Assembly (NCBI GenBank): GCA_036835325.1
Contig: DAITMF010000002.1
Location: 47,531 to 111,530, forward strand
Origin: CAMCHP01 sp036835325
GTDB lineage: Bacteria > Bacteroidota > Bacteroidia > Flavobacteriales_D > Sanyastnellaceae
Reading direction: 5' to 3'
Length of the DNA: 64,000 bases
This document shows positions 50,801 to 59,958 of this stretch, in pieces (within the stretch, counting starts at the first letter, position 1; each line of letters starts with the position of its first letter). The notes under the pieces were generated by a model. It did no database searches. It was not told the origin of the DNA and was given only the letters and a program-made list of their open reading frames with translations. A program made the position numbers and the translations under genes.

Positions 50801-53452
50801 CTATTTTTGACGAATGCTGGTCATGCTGGCTCCGTTCAACTGTGGAATGAACTGCTCGATGCGGTCGGCAACGCCTTCGGCCTGATTGATCCATACGATG
50901 GTGCGGTCATTGCTGCGTTCAGGGTTCACAATGGCCACCTTGACGCAGCCTTGGCATGCTTCGTCTCCTTCATAAGATTCAACGGTAATGCGCATGAGTT
51001 TGGTCTTCAAGGTTTGCATGTCAACCATGTTCACGACGGTTTCGAACCCACTTTCGAGTGGTAGCCCGGCCAAAAACACATCCAATCCTGCACCATCTGA
51101 TATGATGACTCCGGTGTAGCTCAAACGCAATTGCTGGCCCATCCCTTCAAGTTCGGCGGCGTCTTTCGCGAAACGCATTTCCATGCTTTGGTTGCCTTGG
51201 TCAATCGATCGCGACATTAAGGTCATGCCTGCCGAGAACCGCGCTTCATCACTGGCCTCAGGTGCACCGTCAACCACTTGCTCAAGTACGTGCCACGCGT
51301 TGCCCGATTTAACCACCTCACGTTGTGTGGTGTATTGCATTTTGAATTCGGGGTGTTCGAGCGTTGTCACATACCGATCACTGCGTTCTTTTAGGTGCGT
51401 TGTTGAAACTGCCAAGGTTTTCGCCGCACTGATCGATTCGGGCAAGGTATAGGTAACCTTCGAAATATCAACGGTCAATTCATGAAGCCGCTCAGCAACT
51501 TCAACGCTTCTCTCTGTTTGGTATCGGCCGCCGAGGTGCTCAGCCAAAAACTCTTCAACTGCGGCGTACATCGCCATTTTGTTTACCGGTTTTGCGAAAC
51601 CGTGGCCTTCGTCGTTGGCCAAAAGGTACTTCACTGGGTGCTTTTTTTCGCGCAAGGCGACCACGATTTGATCGGCTTCGGCTTTCTTCACGCGCGGGTC
51701 ATTGGCACCTTGAATGATCAAAAGAGGTCGTCGGATTTTATCGGCATGGAAGAGGGGACTCGCTTCGCGGATGCGCTGCTTGCCGGCCTCCGTAGCAGGG
51801 TCGCCGACCATACCATAGAGAAAGGCGCGCCCGGCCTCCCAATACGGAGGGATGGATTCGAGCAGGGTAAACAGGTTGCTCGGACCTACAATGTCAACTC
51901 CGCAAGCATACAATGCAGGCGTGAATGCCAAGCCAGCAAGGGTCGCATAGCCACCGTAGCTGCCTCCCATAATGGCGACTCGTGTAGGGTCGGCAATTCC
52001 TTGCTCAATCAGGTATTTCACACCCCAGGTAATGTCGTCTTGCATGAGCAAACCCCATTGCAAATCTCCGGCGTTCAAAAACGCTTTACCGTAGCCACCG
52101 CTTGCTCTGAAGTTGGGCTGGAGAACAGCGTATCCGCGGTTGCAAAGAAATTGAACCTCGGGGTCATAGCCCCAGTAATCGCGTGGCCCCTTCGGACCGC
52201 CGTGCACCAACACCACCACAGGCAACTTCTTGGCTTCACGTCCTTTCGGTAAGCTCAAGTACGCCGGAATCTCCAAACCGTCGCTGCTCTTGTACCGGAT
52301 GGCTTGCATCGGGCTTAGAGCGCTTTCGACTTCTTTGAGACGCGGACGAGACGTGTATTGAAAGGTGAGCGTTTTGTTGGAGGTGTCGTAAATCCACACT
52401 TCCGATGCCGTAGTGTCGCCACTTAATACAATGAGCAGTTTGCTGTAGTCGCTTGATGCACTTTGGAACGAGATCTCTTTGCCGGGAAACTTCTTTTCCA
52501 AGAATTCGTAGTGCTTTTCCCATTTCTTATCGTGCCAGTAGGTGTGCACTTTGTCGTCAACGTAAGCGGTCGAAATGCGTTTACGCGTGTTTTGATCGAG
52601 GCGCAAACCGCCGAAATCAACCCGGTTTTCAGGGTCATCTTCGATGAATTCCATTGACCCGTCAATGGGGTTCATGAGGTACAAGCCCGCTTTGTCGCGA
52701 CCGCCATGGTTGGTAACGAGGTAACAGCGCGACAAATCTTCGTTCCAGCCGCTTGTTGAGGCCGATTCGGTTACAGGCACAGTGAGCAACGGCTTGAGCT
52801 TGTCGTTTTGAACGCTTAGAATCGTGGTATTGCCCTGTTCATCGGTGCGGTATACCAATCGCAGTACATCGTTGTCATCGAAGTCATAGCCGGTAATGCG
52901 GTCATTGTTGGTGAATATGGGCTCGAGTATTCCCGAGTTGATGTTGAGCCGATAGAGATCGTGCCACGCAGGGTCGCGATCGTTCAAGCCGACAAAAAGC
53001 AAGTTGGGATTCTTCTTGCTAACGTGGTAGATTTGAGCCGCTGCGCCCGCGATTGGAGTGAGGTTACGCGATTCAGGCGGGGTGTTTCCTGTTCGCTTGC
53101 CTCCGGGAGAAACCATGTGCACGTTGAGGTTTTCATCACCGTCATTGTCTTTCACGAACAAAATGTTTCGGGCGTCTTCTGTCCAAAAGTAGCCATAAAG
53201 CGGTCGATTGCTCGCAGTGAGTGGTCGTGCAGCTTCAAAGGGCTCGTCGATGCGTTTCACCCAAATGTTCATAATGCCGTCGTAGGCCTTCAAGAAGGAG
53301 AGGTATTCTCCATCGGGACTAATCTGACTGCCACTGATTTCAGGGTTGTCAAAAAAGATAGAACGGTCAATCAAGGGTGTTTCTTGAGCGTAACTCAGGC
53401 TTGCGCTGACAATGGCAACGCCTGTCAGCAGCGATTGGATTTGTGGTTTCAT
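50801..53452 (-). CDS. S9 family (prolyl-oligopeptidase-type) peptidase with C-terminal extension
   Basis: 883 residues from ATG 53452, which starts the signal peptide MKPQIQSLLTGVAIVSASLSYAQ; the upstream in-frame ATG at 53533 is discarded. A seven-bladed beta-propeller (about 30-390) precedes the alpha/beta hydrolase. The nucleophile is Ser near 498 in MGGSYGGYA, the Asp is in GANDPRV near 584 and the His in DEGHGF near 615. The family cuts dipeptides or short peptides, and this member should be periplasmic. About 210 residues after the hydrolase (from GGRYQTERSVEV near 640) form an extra beta-rich region absent from ordinary S9 enzymes. No terminator is seen between it and the LOG gene. 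Confidence 0.9.
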   Translation of the reverse strand: MKPQIQSLLTGVAIVSASLSYAQETPLIDRSIFFDNPEISGSQISPDGEYLSFLKAYDGIMNIWVKRIDEPFEAARPLTASNRPLYGYFWTEDARNILFVKDNDGDENLNVHMVSPGGKRTGNTPPESRNLTPIAGAAAQIYHVSKKNPNLLFVGLNDRDPAWHDLYRLNINSGILEPIFTNNDRITGYDFDDNDVLRLVYRTDEQGNTTILSVQNDKLKPLLTVPVTESASTSGWNEDLSRCYLVTNHGGRDKAGLYLMNPIDGSMEFIEDDPENRVDFGGLRLDQNTRKRISTAYVDDKVHTYWHDKKWEKHYEFLEKKFPGKEISFQSASSDYSKLLIVLSGDTTASEVWIYDTSNKTLTFQYTSRPRLKEVESALSPMQAIRYKSSDGLEIPAYLSLPKGREAKKLPVVVLVHGGPKGPRDYWGYDPEVQFLCNRGYAVLQPNFRASGGYGKAFLNAGDLQWGLLMQDDITWGVKYLIEQGIADPTRVAIMGGSYGGYATLAGLAFTPALYACGVDIVGPSNLFTLLESIPPYWEAGRAFLYGMVGDPATEAGKQRIREASPLFHADKIRRPLLIIQGANDPRVKKAEADQIVVALREKKHPVKYLLANDEGHGFAKPVNKMAMYAAVEEFLAEHLGGRYQTERSVEVAERLHELTVDISKVTYTLPESISAAKTLAVSTTHLKERSDRYVTTLEHPEFKMQYTTQREVVKSGNAWHVLEQVVDGAPEASDEARFSAGMTLMSRSIDQGNQSMEMRFAKDAAELEGMGQQLRLSYTGVIISDGAGLDVFLAGLPLESGFETVVNMVDMQTLKTKLMRITVESYEGDEACQGCVKVAIVNPERSNDRTIVWINQAEGVADRIEQFIPQLNGASMTSIRQK

Positions 53453-53560
53453 ATCGTTTGATTCCTGATTCATGCGTGTAGTACAACGCAAGAATACACA
53501 GCTGAAGTGCTTCAGGAAACACGAAAAGGCCAAGCGGAAATCCGCCGTGACCAGCGGTTC

Positions 53561-54268
53561 TTAGAAGTTGGGTTTGAGACGGTACTGGCTGTAGAACTCG
53601 TCAATTACGGCAACAGCTTCTTCAGCAGTGTCAACCACCTTCCACAAATCAAGGTCTTCGGGAGAAATATTGCCTTCTTTTTCAAGCAAGGTCGATTTGA
53701 TCCAATCAATCAATCCGCCCCAAAAATCCTTCCCAACCAATACAATTGGGAAACGGCCAATCTTGTGGGTTTGAATCAAAGTCATTGATTCAAAAAGCTC
53801 ATCGAGAGTACCGAATCCGCCGGGCATCACAATGAACCCTTGCGAGTACTTCACGAACATCACTTTGCGCACGAAGAAGTAGTCGAAGTTGATGGATTTG
53901 TCGTGATCAATCCACGGATTGCCTTTTTGCTCGAAGGGGAGTTCAATGTTCAAACCCACAGAAGTGCCTCCGCCATCGGCGGCACCGCGGTTACCCGCCT
54001 CCATGATGCCCGGGCCACCACCGGTGATGACACCGTATCCTTTTCCTACAAGTTGACGTGCAATCAGGCGCGCCATTTTATAGTAAGGTGTGCCAGGCTT
54101 GGTGCGGGCTGAGCCGAAAATTGAGACACAAGGCCCCATTTGCTGGAGCTTGTCATAGCCCTCAACAAACTCCGACATGATTTTGAAAATCGACCAAGAG
54201 TCGTTCGACTTGATTTCGTTCCAAGAACGTTGTTGGAACTTCGATTCTACTTTAGAGTCTTTCGCCAT
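53561..54268 (-). CDS. LOG family protein (TIGR00730)
   Basis: 235 residues. The classical LOG motifs are GGGPGIMEAGNRGA near 83-96 and MPGGFGTLDELFE near 148-160 (PGGxGTxxE), used to cleave nucleoside 5'-monophosphates to the base and ribose phosphate. Proteins of this type make cytokinins in plants; in most bacteria the substrate is AMP-like or unknown. A longer N-terminus (about 45 residues) marks the group common in Bacteroidota. It is the second SLOG-fold gene of the window. It sits between the S9 peptidase and uvrA, all leftward. Confidence 0.9.
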   Translation of the reverse strand: MAKDSKVESKFQQRSWNEIKSNDSWSIFKIMSEFVEGYDKLQQMGPCVSIFGSARTKPGTPYYKMARLIARQLVGKGYGVITGGGPGIMEAGNRGAADGGGTSVGLNIELPFEQKGNPWIDHDKSINFDYFFVRKVMFVKYSQGFIVMPGGFGTLDELFESMTLIQTHKIGRFPIVLVGKDFWGGLIDWIKSTLLEKEGNISPEDLDLWKVVDTAEEAVAVIDEFYSQYRLKPNF

Positions 54269-54326
54269 AGTTTAGAGAGCTTGCCTGCGAATATAGTGCT
54301 TTCTATTGTGCCTTTGTTGGCTGCGT

Positions 54327-57182
54327 TCATGCTTGCAATTCAGCCGCAACGAAACGCGCCGTATGTCCAAGTTTGCTTGTTGCCACTTTTTCAGGAGTAC
54401 CCTCTGCAACAATGGTGCCACCGCCTTGGCCACCCTCGGGGCCGATGTCAACAAGGTGGTCTGCTACCTTAATAACATCGAGGTTGTGTTCGATGACCAA
54501 AACCGTATTGCCCTGATCAACCAAACGATTGAGCACATCAATGAGCATGCTCACATCTTGAAAATGCAAGCCGGTCGTGGGTTCATCAAGAATGTAAAGG
54601 GTGCTTCCTGTGCTGCGCTTTGACAGCTCCGAGGCCAGTTTTACACGTTGGGCCTCACCGCCCGATAGGGTGGTGCTTTGCTGGCCCAAGGTAATGTAGC
54701 CCAAACCAACGTCTTTGAGCGTTTTCGCTATGCGGTGAATGGTTGGTATATTCTCGAAGAAATCAACGGCATCTTCAATTGTCATGTCGAGCACGTCGGC
54801 AATTGATTTGCCACGGTAGCGCACTTCCAAGGTTTCACGGTTGTAGCGTTTGCCGCTGCAGGTTTCGCACTCAACGTATACATCGGGCAAGAAGTTCATC
54901 TCAATAACCCGTACGCCTGCGCCTTTGCAGGTTTCGCACCTTCCGCCGCTCACGTTGAACGAGAACCTACCGGGTTTATAGCCCCTAATCTTGGCTTCAG
55001 GTAGACGGGTGAAAAGGTTTCGGATTTCGCTGAAGATGCCGGTGTAGGTCGCCGGATTTGAACGCGGTGTGCGGCCGATCGGACTTTGATCAATTTCAAT
55101 GACCTTGTCGATGTGTTCGAGTCCGCTAAGTTTCTTAAACGGCAATGCCTTTCGTGTTTCTTCGTAGAAATGGTTGTGCAGGGCAGGGTAGAGGGTTTGA
55201 TTGATGAGCGACGATTTTCCGCTTCCCGATACGCCTGTGACGCAAATAAAGCAGCCGAGGGGTAGAGTCAGTTTAACGTCTTTCAGGTTATGGCCGCCGG
55301 CTCCGTGAAGGACAAGTTTCTTTTTGTTTCCTTTTCTTCTTTCGGATGGGATGGCAATGGAGAGTTCACCCGTGAGGTAGCGCGCAGTGACACTGTCGCC
55401 CGCGAGATGGTCAGAAGGAGCTCCCTGAGCAACAATGTGGCCACCGTGCACTCCAGCACCCGGACCAATATCAATCAAATGGTCGCTGGCCAACATCATG
55501 TCTTTGTCGTGCTCAACCACAATCACCGAATTCCCGGCGTCTCGCAAGGCCTTTAAACTGTTGATGAGGCGTTCATTGTCGCGCTGGTGCAAGCCTATGC
55601 TGGGCTCGTCAAGGATGTAAAGCACTCCAACAAGCTTGCTGCCAATTTGCGTGGCCAATCGAATGCGTTGCGCTTCACCGCCCGATAAGGTGCGGGCGCT
55701 TCGGTTCAAAGTGAGGTAGTCAAGTCCGACATCCAGCAGAAAACCCAAACGGGCTTTTACTTCTTTCAAGGGCTCGCGCAAGATGACCTGTTGCCGCTCA
55801 TCCAGCGAAGCATCCAAGGCATCAAACCAGCCCTTCAACTCCCGGATATCGGTGTTGACCAACTCCGTTATGGCACGGTCACCCAACTTGAAATAGCCTG
55901 CCTCGGCTTTCAACCGGGTACCGTTGCAATCAGGGCAGGTTTTCTTGTTCATGAAGCCCATTGCCCAGCGCTTCAAACCGGGATTGCTGGCTTTGTCAGA
56001 AGCCCGTTCGATGATGCCGGCAATGCCTTCGTAGCGAATGCTGTACGATTGTGTACCGTTTTTGGGTTTAACCGTAATTGACTCATCCGACCCATACAAC
56101 AGCTGTCCCATCACCTCCGGGGGCAATTCGCTCAAGGGCGTCTTCAAGTCAAAACCGTGCTTTTCAAGTAAGGCCTCAACTTGTGTAAACGCCCATGTTT
56201 CTTTGAGCTCACCAAGGGGTGCCAAGCCGCCTTGTTTGATGCTCTTTGACGGGTCGGGTATCATCTTTTCCACGTCAACCTCGGCCACTTCGCCCAAACC
56301 GTTGCATGCGCGGCATGCACCGTACGGACTGTTAAACGAGAAGAGGTTAGGCTCAGGTTCAGGGTAGCTAATTCCACTGGTCGGACACATCAAGAAACGG
56401 CTGAAGTGGCGCAAGTCGCCCGTGTCAGGATTGAGGATCATCATGTGGCCCTTGCCCATTCTCAGGGCTGTTTGCACCGATCGGAGCATCCGTCCGCCAT
56501 CTTCTCCTTCCACCACCACGCGGTCAATTACGACTTCAATGTCGTGAATCTTGTAGCGATCAACTTTGTAACCGGCTTCCAGCTCAACCAACTCGCCGTC
56601 AACGCGGGCGCGAACAAATCCTTGCTTCATCACCTGCTCAAAGAGCTCACGGTAGTGCCCTTTTCGTCCTTTCACCATCGGCGCCAAAAGCAGCAGACGT
56701 TGTTTCTGCATGGTGCCATGAATAAGCTGAGCAATTTGCTCATCGGTGTACCGCACCATTTGTTCGCCGGATACATACGAATAGGCCACAGATGCCCGCG
56801 CATACATCAAGCGAATGAAATCGTATACCTCGGTGATCGTTCCAACGGTTGATCGCGGGTTCTTTGAGATGGTTTTTTGTTCGATGCTGATTACAGGGCT
56901 CAAACCGGTGATTTGGTCAACATCCGGGCGTTCCAATCCTCCCAAAAACTGGCGCGCATACGCCGAGAAGGTTTCGAGGTAACGCCGCTGACCTTCAGCA
57001 TAGAGGGTGTCAAACGCCAACGAGCTCTTGCCCGAGCCTGACAAACCGGTAATCACAACCAACTGCTCACGTGGTATTACCACATCAACATTCTTTAGGT
57101 TGTTTTCACGGGCTCCAACGATGGTAATGTGTTCGTCTGACAAATGGGGGGTGGCATGCACAATGGCTTCTTCAGGCTGCAT
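54327..57182 (-). CDS. uvrA: Excinuclease ABC subunit A
   Basis: A 951-residue nucleotide excision repair damage sensor. It holds two ABC ATPase modules: Walker A GLSGSGKSSLAFDT near 46-59 and GVSGSGKSSLINQTLYP near 651-667. Signature motifs LSGGEAQR appear near 501 and 838. The zinc modules have CPDC-type CxxC pairs (TCPDCNGT near 418) and a second CETCKGAG...CETCSGKRYN near 745-770. EEVVDFIRL-type and full length suit UvrA1. No uvrB or uvrC is adjacent. The start is ATG 57182, 55 bases from nhaC. Confidence 0.96.
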   Translation of the reverse strand: MQPEEAIVHATPHLSDEHITIVGARENNLKNVDVVIPREQLVVITGLSGSGKSSLAFDTLYAEGQRRYLETFSAYARQFLGGLERPDVDQITGLSPVISIEQKTISKNPRSTVGTITEVYDFIRLMYARASVAYSYVSGEQMVRYTDEQIAQLIHGTMQKQRLLLLAPMVKGRKGHYRELFEQVMKQGFVRARVDGELVELEAGYKVDRYKIHDIEVVIDRVVVEGEDGGRMLRSVQTALRMGKGHMMILNPDTGDLRHFSRFLMCPTSGISYPEPEPNLFSFNSPYGACRACNGLGEVAEVDVEKMIPDPSKSIKQGGLAPLGELKETWAFTQVEALLEKHGFDLKTPLSELPPEVMGQLLYGSDESITVKPKNGTQSYSIRYEGIAGIIERASDKASNPGLKRWAMGFMNKKTCPDCNGTRLKAEAGYFKLGDRAITELVNTDIRELKGWFDALDASLDERQQVILREPLKEVKARLGFLLDVGLDYLTLNRSARTLSGGEAQRIRLATQIGSKLVGVLYILDEPSIGLHQRDNERLINSLKALRDAGNSVIVVEHDKDMMLASDHLIDIGPGAGVHGGHIVAQGAPSDHLAGDSVTARYLTGELSIAIPSERRKGNKKKLVLHGAGGHNLKDVKLTLPLGCFICVTGVSGSGKSSLINQTLYPALHNHFYEETRKALPFKKLSGLEHIDKVIEIDQSPIGRTPRSNPATYTGIFSEIRNLFTRLPEAKIRGYKPGRFSFNVSGGRCETCKGAGVRVIEMNFLPDVYVECETCSGKRYNRETLEVRYRGKSIADVLDMTIEDAVDFFENIPTIHRIAKTLKDVGLGYITLGQQSTTLSGGEAQRVKLASELSKRSTGSTLYILDEPTTGLHFQDVSMLIDVLNRLVDQGNTVLVIEHNLDVIKVADHLVDIGPEGGQGGGTIVAEGTPEKVATSKLGHTARFVAAELQA

Positions 57183-57237
57183 CGTTCAATCTTCAATTGG
57201 TACATTAACAAGTACATGGGGCACTTGTGCGCACTGT

Positions 57238-58686
57238 TTATTCTTTTGGGGTGGATGAGGATGGGATGCGCCGAATTTTCCATCCCATTATCGCAAAAAG
57301 TACTGTCATCAAGGGACTAATAATATTGAACAACGCGTAAGGTGCGTAGGCCCAAGTTGCGACACCTAACATGCCTGACTGAGCCAATCCGCAAGTATTC
57401 CAAGGGATGAGAACGGAGGTGACTGTACCCGAATCTTCGAGGGTACGGCTTAGGTTTTCCGGAGCCAAGCCTTGCTTTTCGTAGGCTTCGGCAAACATCT
57501 TACCCGGAACTACGATGGCAAGGTATTGATCACCGGCCAAGACATTGAAAACGATGCAAGTACCGGTGGTTGCAGCAATGAGTGAGGCAGCACTCTTCAC
57601 ACCTGACAGCACCGATTCGGTGATGCGTTGCAGCATACCGGTGGCTTGCATTACGCCACCAAAGGTGAGTGCGCACAAGATGAGCCAAATGGTGTTCATC
57701 ATTCCGTACATTCCTTTGGTTTTCAATAGTTTATTGACGATGTCGTTGCCTGTTTCGACGACGGTTTCTCCCGCCATCGCGTTGATTACAGCGATGTACG
57801 AAGCTCGAGCAAACGACCCTTCACCGCCAAGTGATCGAATCAAATCGGGTTGAAAAACGATGGCGAACAAACCGCCGGCGAGCGTCCCAATGAACAGCGC
57901 TGGAATGGCCGGCATCTTTCGCGCAATCAGCACAATAACAACAACGGGTACCAGAAAAAGCCACCAGCCCAAGTTGAATGAGTTCGCCATGACCTGCTGC
58001 ATGGCTTCAACCGAAAGCTCTTGCTGAGCCGGGGGCATCGTAAAACCTACAATCAAGAACACAAGCAGTGCGATGCTGATGGATGGCACCGTTGTAATCA
58101 ACATGTACCGAATGTGGGTGAACAAGTCGGTTCCTGCAATGGCGGGGGCGAGGTTCGTTGTGTCAGAGAGCGGAGACATCTTATCGCCGAAATAGGCTCC
58201 CGATATGATTGCGCCTGCAACCCAGCCTTCGCTAATGCCCAATGTACGTCCGATCGCAATCAATGCCACACCCACTGTACCAATGGTTCCCCACGAACTT
58301 CCCGTTGCTAGTGATACAATAGCGCAAACGATGGCTGCGGCGAATAAAAAAATCTTCGGATTGAGGATGTCAAGGCCGTAATACACCATCGCAGGTATCA
58401 CGCCCGAAATGAGCCATGTACCTGCCAACGAGCCAATCAACAGCAAGATTAATACGGCTCCAAGCGCCGATTTGATGTTGTCAACGATGCCGTCGTAAAT
58501 GGTATCCCACCCAATTCCATGAAGCACGCCAACAAAACCGGCAACTGCCGCAGCGCAAAGCAGTGCAATTTGGTTTGACCCATACGACGAATCTTCTCCG
58601 AAGAATTTCACATCGAAGTACAGCATGGCAATCAGCACAAGAATTGGGATAAATGCGCTGAGTAACGAAGGTTTCTTGGTTGACAT
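57238..58686 (-). CDS. nhaC: Na+/H+ antiporter NhaC family
   Basis: A 482-residue membrane protein with about 11-12 hydrophobic helices. Characteristic motifs are SLATGSSWGTIGTVGVAL near 124-141, GAYFGDKMSPLSDTTNLA near 162-179 and NTCGLAQSGMLGVATW near 432-447. The conserved Asp/Asn in GDKMSPLSDTTNLAPAI mark ion sites of the NhaC group. It exports sodium in exchange for protons, fitting a marine or salty habitat. It occupies the place where coaE often follows ybbR in Bacteroidota, and may share that transcript. Confidence 0.92.
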   Translation of the reverse strand: MSTKKPSLLSAFIPILVLIAMLYFDVKFFGEDSSYGSNQIALLCAAAVAGFVGVLHGIGWDTIYDGIVDNIKSALGAVLILLLIGSLAGTWLISGVIPAMVYYGLDILNPKIFLFAAAIVCAIVSLATGSSWGTIGTVGVALIAIGRTLGISEGWVAGAIISGAYFGDKMSPLSDTTNLAPAIAGTDLFTHIRYMLITTVPSISIALLVFLIVGFTMPPAQQELSVEAMQQVMANSFNLGWWLFLVPVVVIVLIARKMPAIPALFIGTLAGGLFAIVFQPDLIRSLGGEGSFARASYIAVINAMAGETVVETGNDIVNKLLKTKGMYGMMNTIWLILCALTFGGVMQATGMLQRITESVLSGVKSAASLIAATTGTCIVFNVLAGDQYLAIVVPGKMFAEAYEKQGLAPENLSRTLEDSGTVTSVLIPWNTCGLAQSGMLGVATWAYAPYALFNIISPLMTVLFAIMGWKIRRIPSSSTPKE

Positions 58687-58740
58687 TTGGGAAGCTTGAG
58701 GGGCTAAGATAGCGACTTGATTTGAGTCAATCCTAACCCA

Positions 58741-59151
58741 TCAAGGCGCCTCGCAATAAACCACTACGGTGTCTATCGAAATCGAACGCACCTGTGCGTT
58801 TCCGCGCACCACATCACGAAGTTCTCTGTTGATTGACGTAACCGGCACATAACGTTCTTCCCCGCGCTGAACAATGTCACTTGACTGAAGGTCGAGTACA
58901 CGTGTTCCGGGTATCAATGTGTGGCCAAGCACTTCAAATCCAGACGCTTCAATTTCGAGTTCGAGCAGTGGAGGTACACAGCGCGCAATAGCGCAATCAC
59001 TGTCGCCACTGTAGCGCAACTTTACCTCAACGTGACCAATGGCAGGCGCGTTCAAGGCCCGCAACAACCAAATGGTAGCCGAAATGAGAATGCAGAGTGC
59101 CAATGCACGCCATTCATGCCGCTTAAGTCGAGACTTCACGGCAGTTTGCAT
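58741..59151 (-). CDS. YbbR-like membrane protein, short form
   Basis: 136 residues. One membrane helix at about 16-33 (ALALCILISATIWLL) and a single beta domain (VEVKLRYSGDSDC...LELEIEASGFEVLGHTLIPG...VYCEAP). Gene order nusB-DUF1573-yajC-ybbR is conserved in Bacteroidota and supports the assignment even though the sequence is divergent. Normal YbbR/CdaR proteins carry several YbbR repeats (about 300 residues); this has about one. In Firmicutes CdaR controls the c-di-AMP cyclase CdaA, and a similar role here is untested. Its start lies two bases after the yajC stop. Confidence 0.72.
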   Translation of the reverse strand: MQTAVKSRLKRHEWRALALCILISATIWLLRALNAPAIGHVEVKLRYSGDSDCAIARCVPPLLELEIEASGFEVLGHTLIPGTRVLDLQSSDIVQRGEERYVPVTSINRELRDVVRGNAQVRSISIDTVVVYCEAP

Positions 59152-59153
59152 GG

Positions 59154-59486
59154 TTAAGCAGTTTTCTGCTGAATGTTCTGCTCGTCGGTAGAACCTGAAG
59201 GGGAAAGGGCGCTCTTCTCAACACGTAGTTTGCCTTGCTCAACGTTGATGATCACCGTTGTGTCGAGAATCTCTACGATTTTGCCGTGAACACCGCCAAT
59301 GGTCACTACTTTTTGACCTTTTTCGAGCGATTCACGGTACTTGCGTGCTTCTTTTTGGCGCTTCATTTGCGGACGGATCATGAAGAAGTACATGATCAAA
59401 AACATACCGCCAAGTAGGATGAAGAATGAAATCCCGCCGTCGCCTGGCGCGGCTGAACTTGATTGAGCTAGGATGGTATATTCCAT
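59154..59486 (-). CDS. yajC: Preprotein translocase subunit YajC
   Basis: 110 residues, associated with SecDF and the Sec translocon at the inner membrane. One helix at about 18-37 (GISFFILLGGMFLIMYFFMI) is followed by the family motif IRPQMKRQKEARKYRESLEKGQKVVTIGGVHGKIVEI near 38-73. Full length. Four bases from DUF1573 and two bases from ybbR, clearly one operon. Confidence 0.94.
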   Translation of the reverse strand: MEYTILAQSSSAAPGDGGISFFILLGGMFLIMYFFMIRPQMKRQKEARKYRESLEKGQKVVTIGGVHGKIVEILDTTVIINVEQGKLRVEKSALSPSGSTDEQNIQQKTA

Positions 59487-59490
59487 GGTA

Positions 59491-59958
59491 TTACGGATTA
59501 TCGGTTTGTGAGCCCGGCCCCATGACGGTGCCTTGAATTTTTACTTCGTTTTGTGCCGGTGTGGTATTGGCTAGCACCGTGATGGTTTTGTTTTGAAATC
59601 CCGGTCGACGGTTCGTATCGAACTCTACAGTGAAGCTTCCTCGTTCGCCAGGGGACAATGGCTCTTTTGGCCAGTTTTTGGCAACGGTGCATCCACAGGT
59701 GGTTTCGATCGTGGTTAGTATCAGCGGAGCTTTTCCTGTGTTCTCGAAAGTGAACACATGTTCAATGACTTCTCCTTCGGCAACACTTCCAAAATCGACC
59801 AATGACTCTTTGAAGGTCATTACAGGTAGCTTGTCTGAAACTTCGCCGGAAGCGCTTCCGGGGATGTTCACAAGGTCAGTGCTCACCTCGGGTTTTGCAC
59901 CGCATGCTGTCAAGAGTATCGTCAGCGCCATTAGTATGCAAGGGGTGGTCGTTCTCAT
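59491..59958 (-). CDS. DUF1573 lipoprotein
   Basis: 155 residues. A lipobox-type signal LMALTILLTACGAK places the lipidated Cys near 19. The rest is an Ig/MSP-like domain, with FGSVAEGEVIEHVFTFENTGKAPLILTTIETTCGCTVAKNWPKEPLSPGERGSFTVEFDT as the DUF1573 core. The Cys-Gly-Cys and PGE elements are the family signature. The function is unknown; an envelope structural role is likely. Its ATG overlaps the nusB stop by four bases (ATGA). Confidence 0.92.
   Translation of the reverse strand: MRTTTPCILMALTILLTACGAKPEVSTDLVNIPGSASGEVSDKLPVMTFKESLVDFGSVAEGEVIEHVFTFENTGKAPLILTTIETTCGCTVAKNWPKEPLSPGERGSFTVEFDTNRRPGFQNKTITVLANTTPAQNEVKIQGTVMGPGSQTDNP

Noticed and set aside
51482..52252. 256-codon ORF antisense to the S9 peptidase
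   Set aside because: The peptidase catalytic motifs lie on the other strand across the same bases; the antisense frame shows no domain.
24365..54268. The two SLOG/LOG genes as parts of an antiphage defence system
   Set aside because: Defence SLOG proteins sit with effectors such as membrane or nuclease domains; these have housekeeping neighbours and classic stand-alone LOG layouts.
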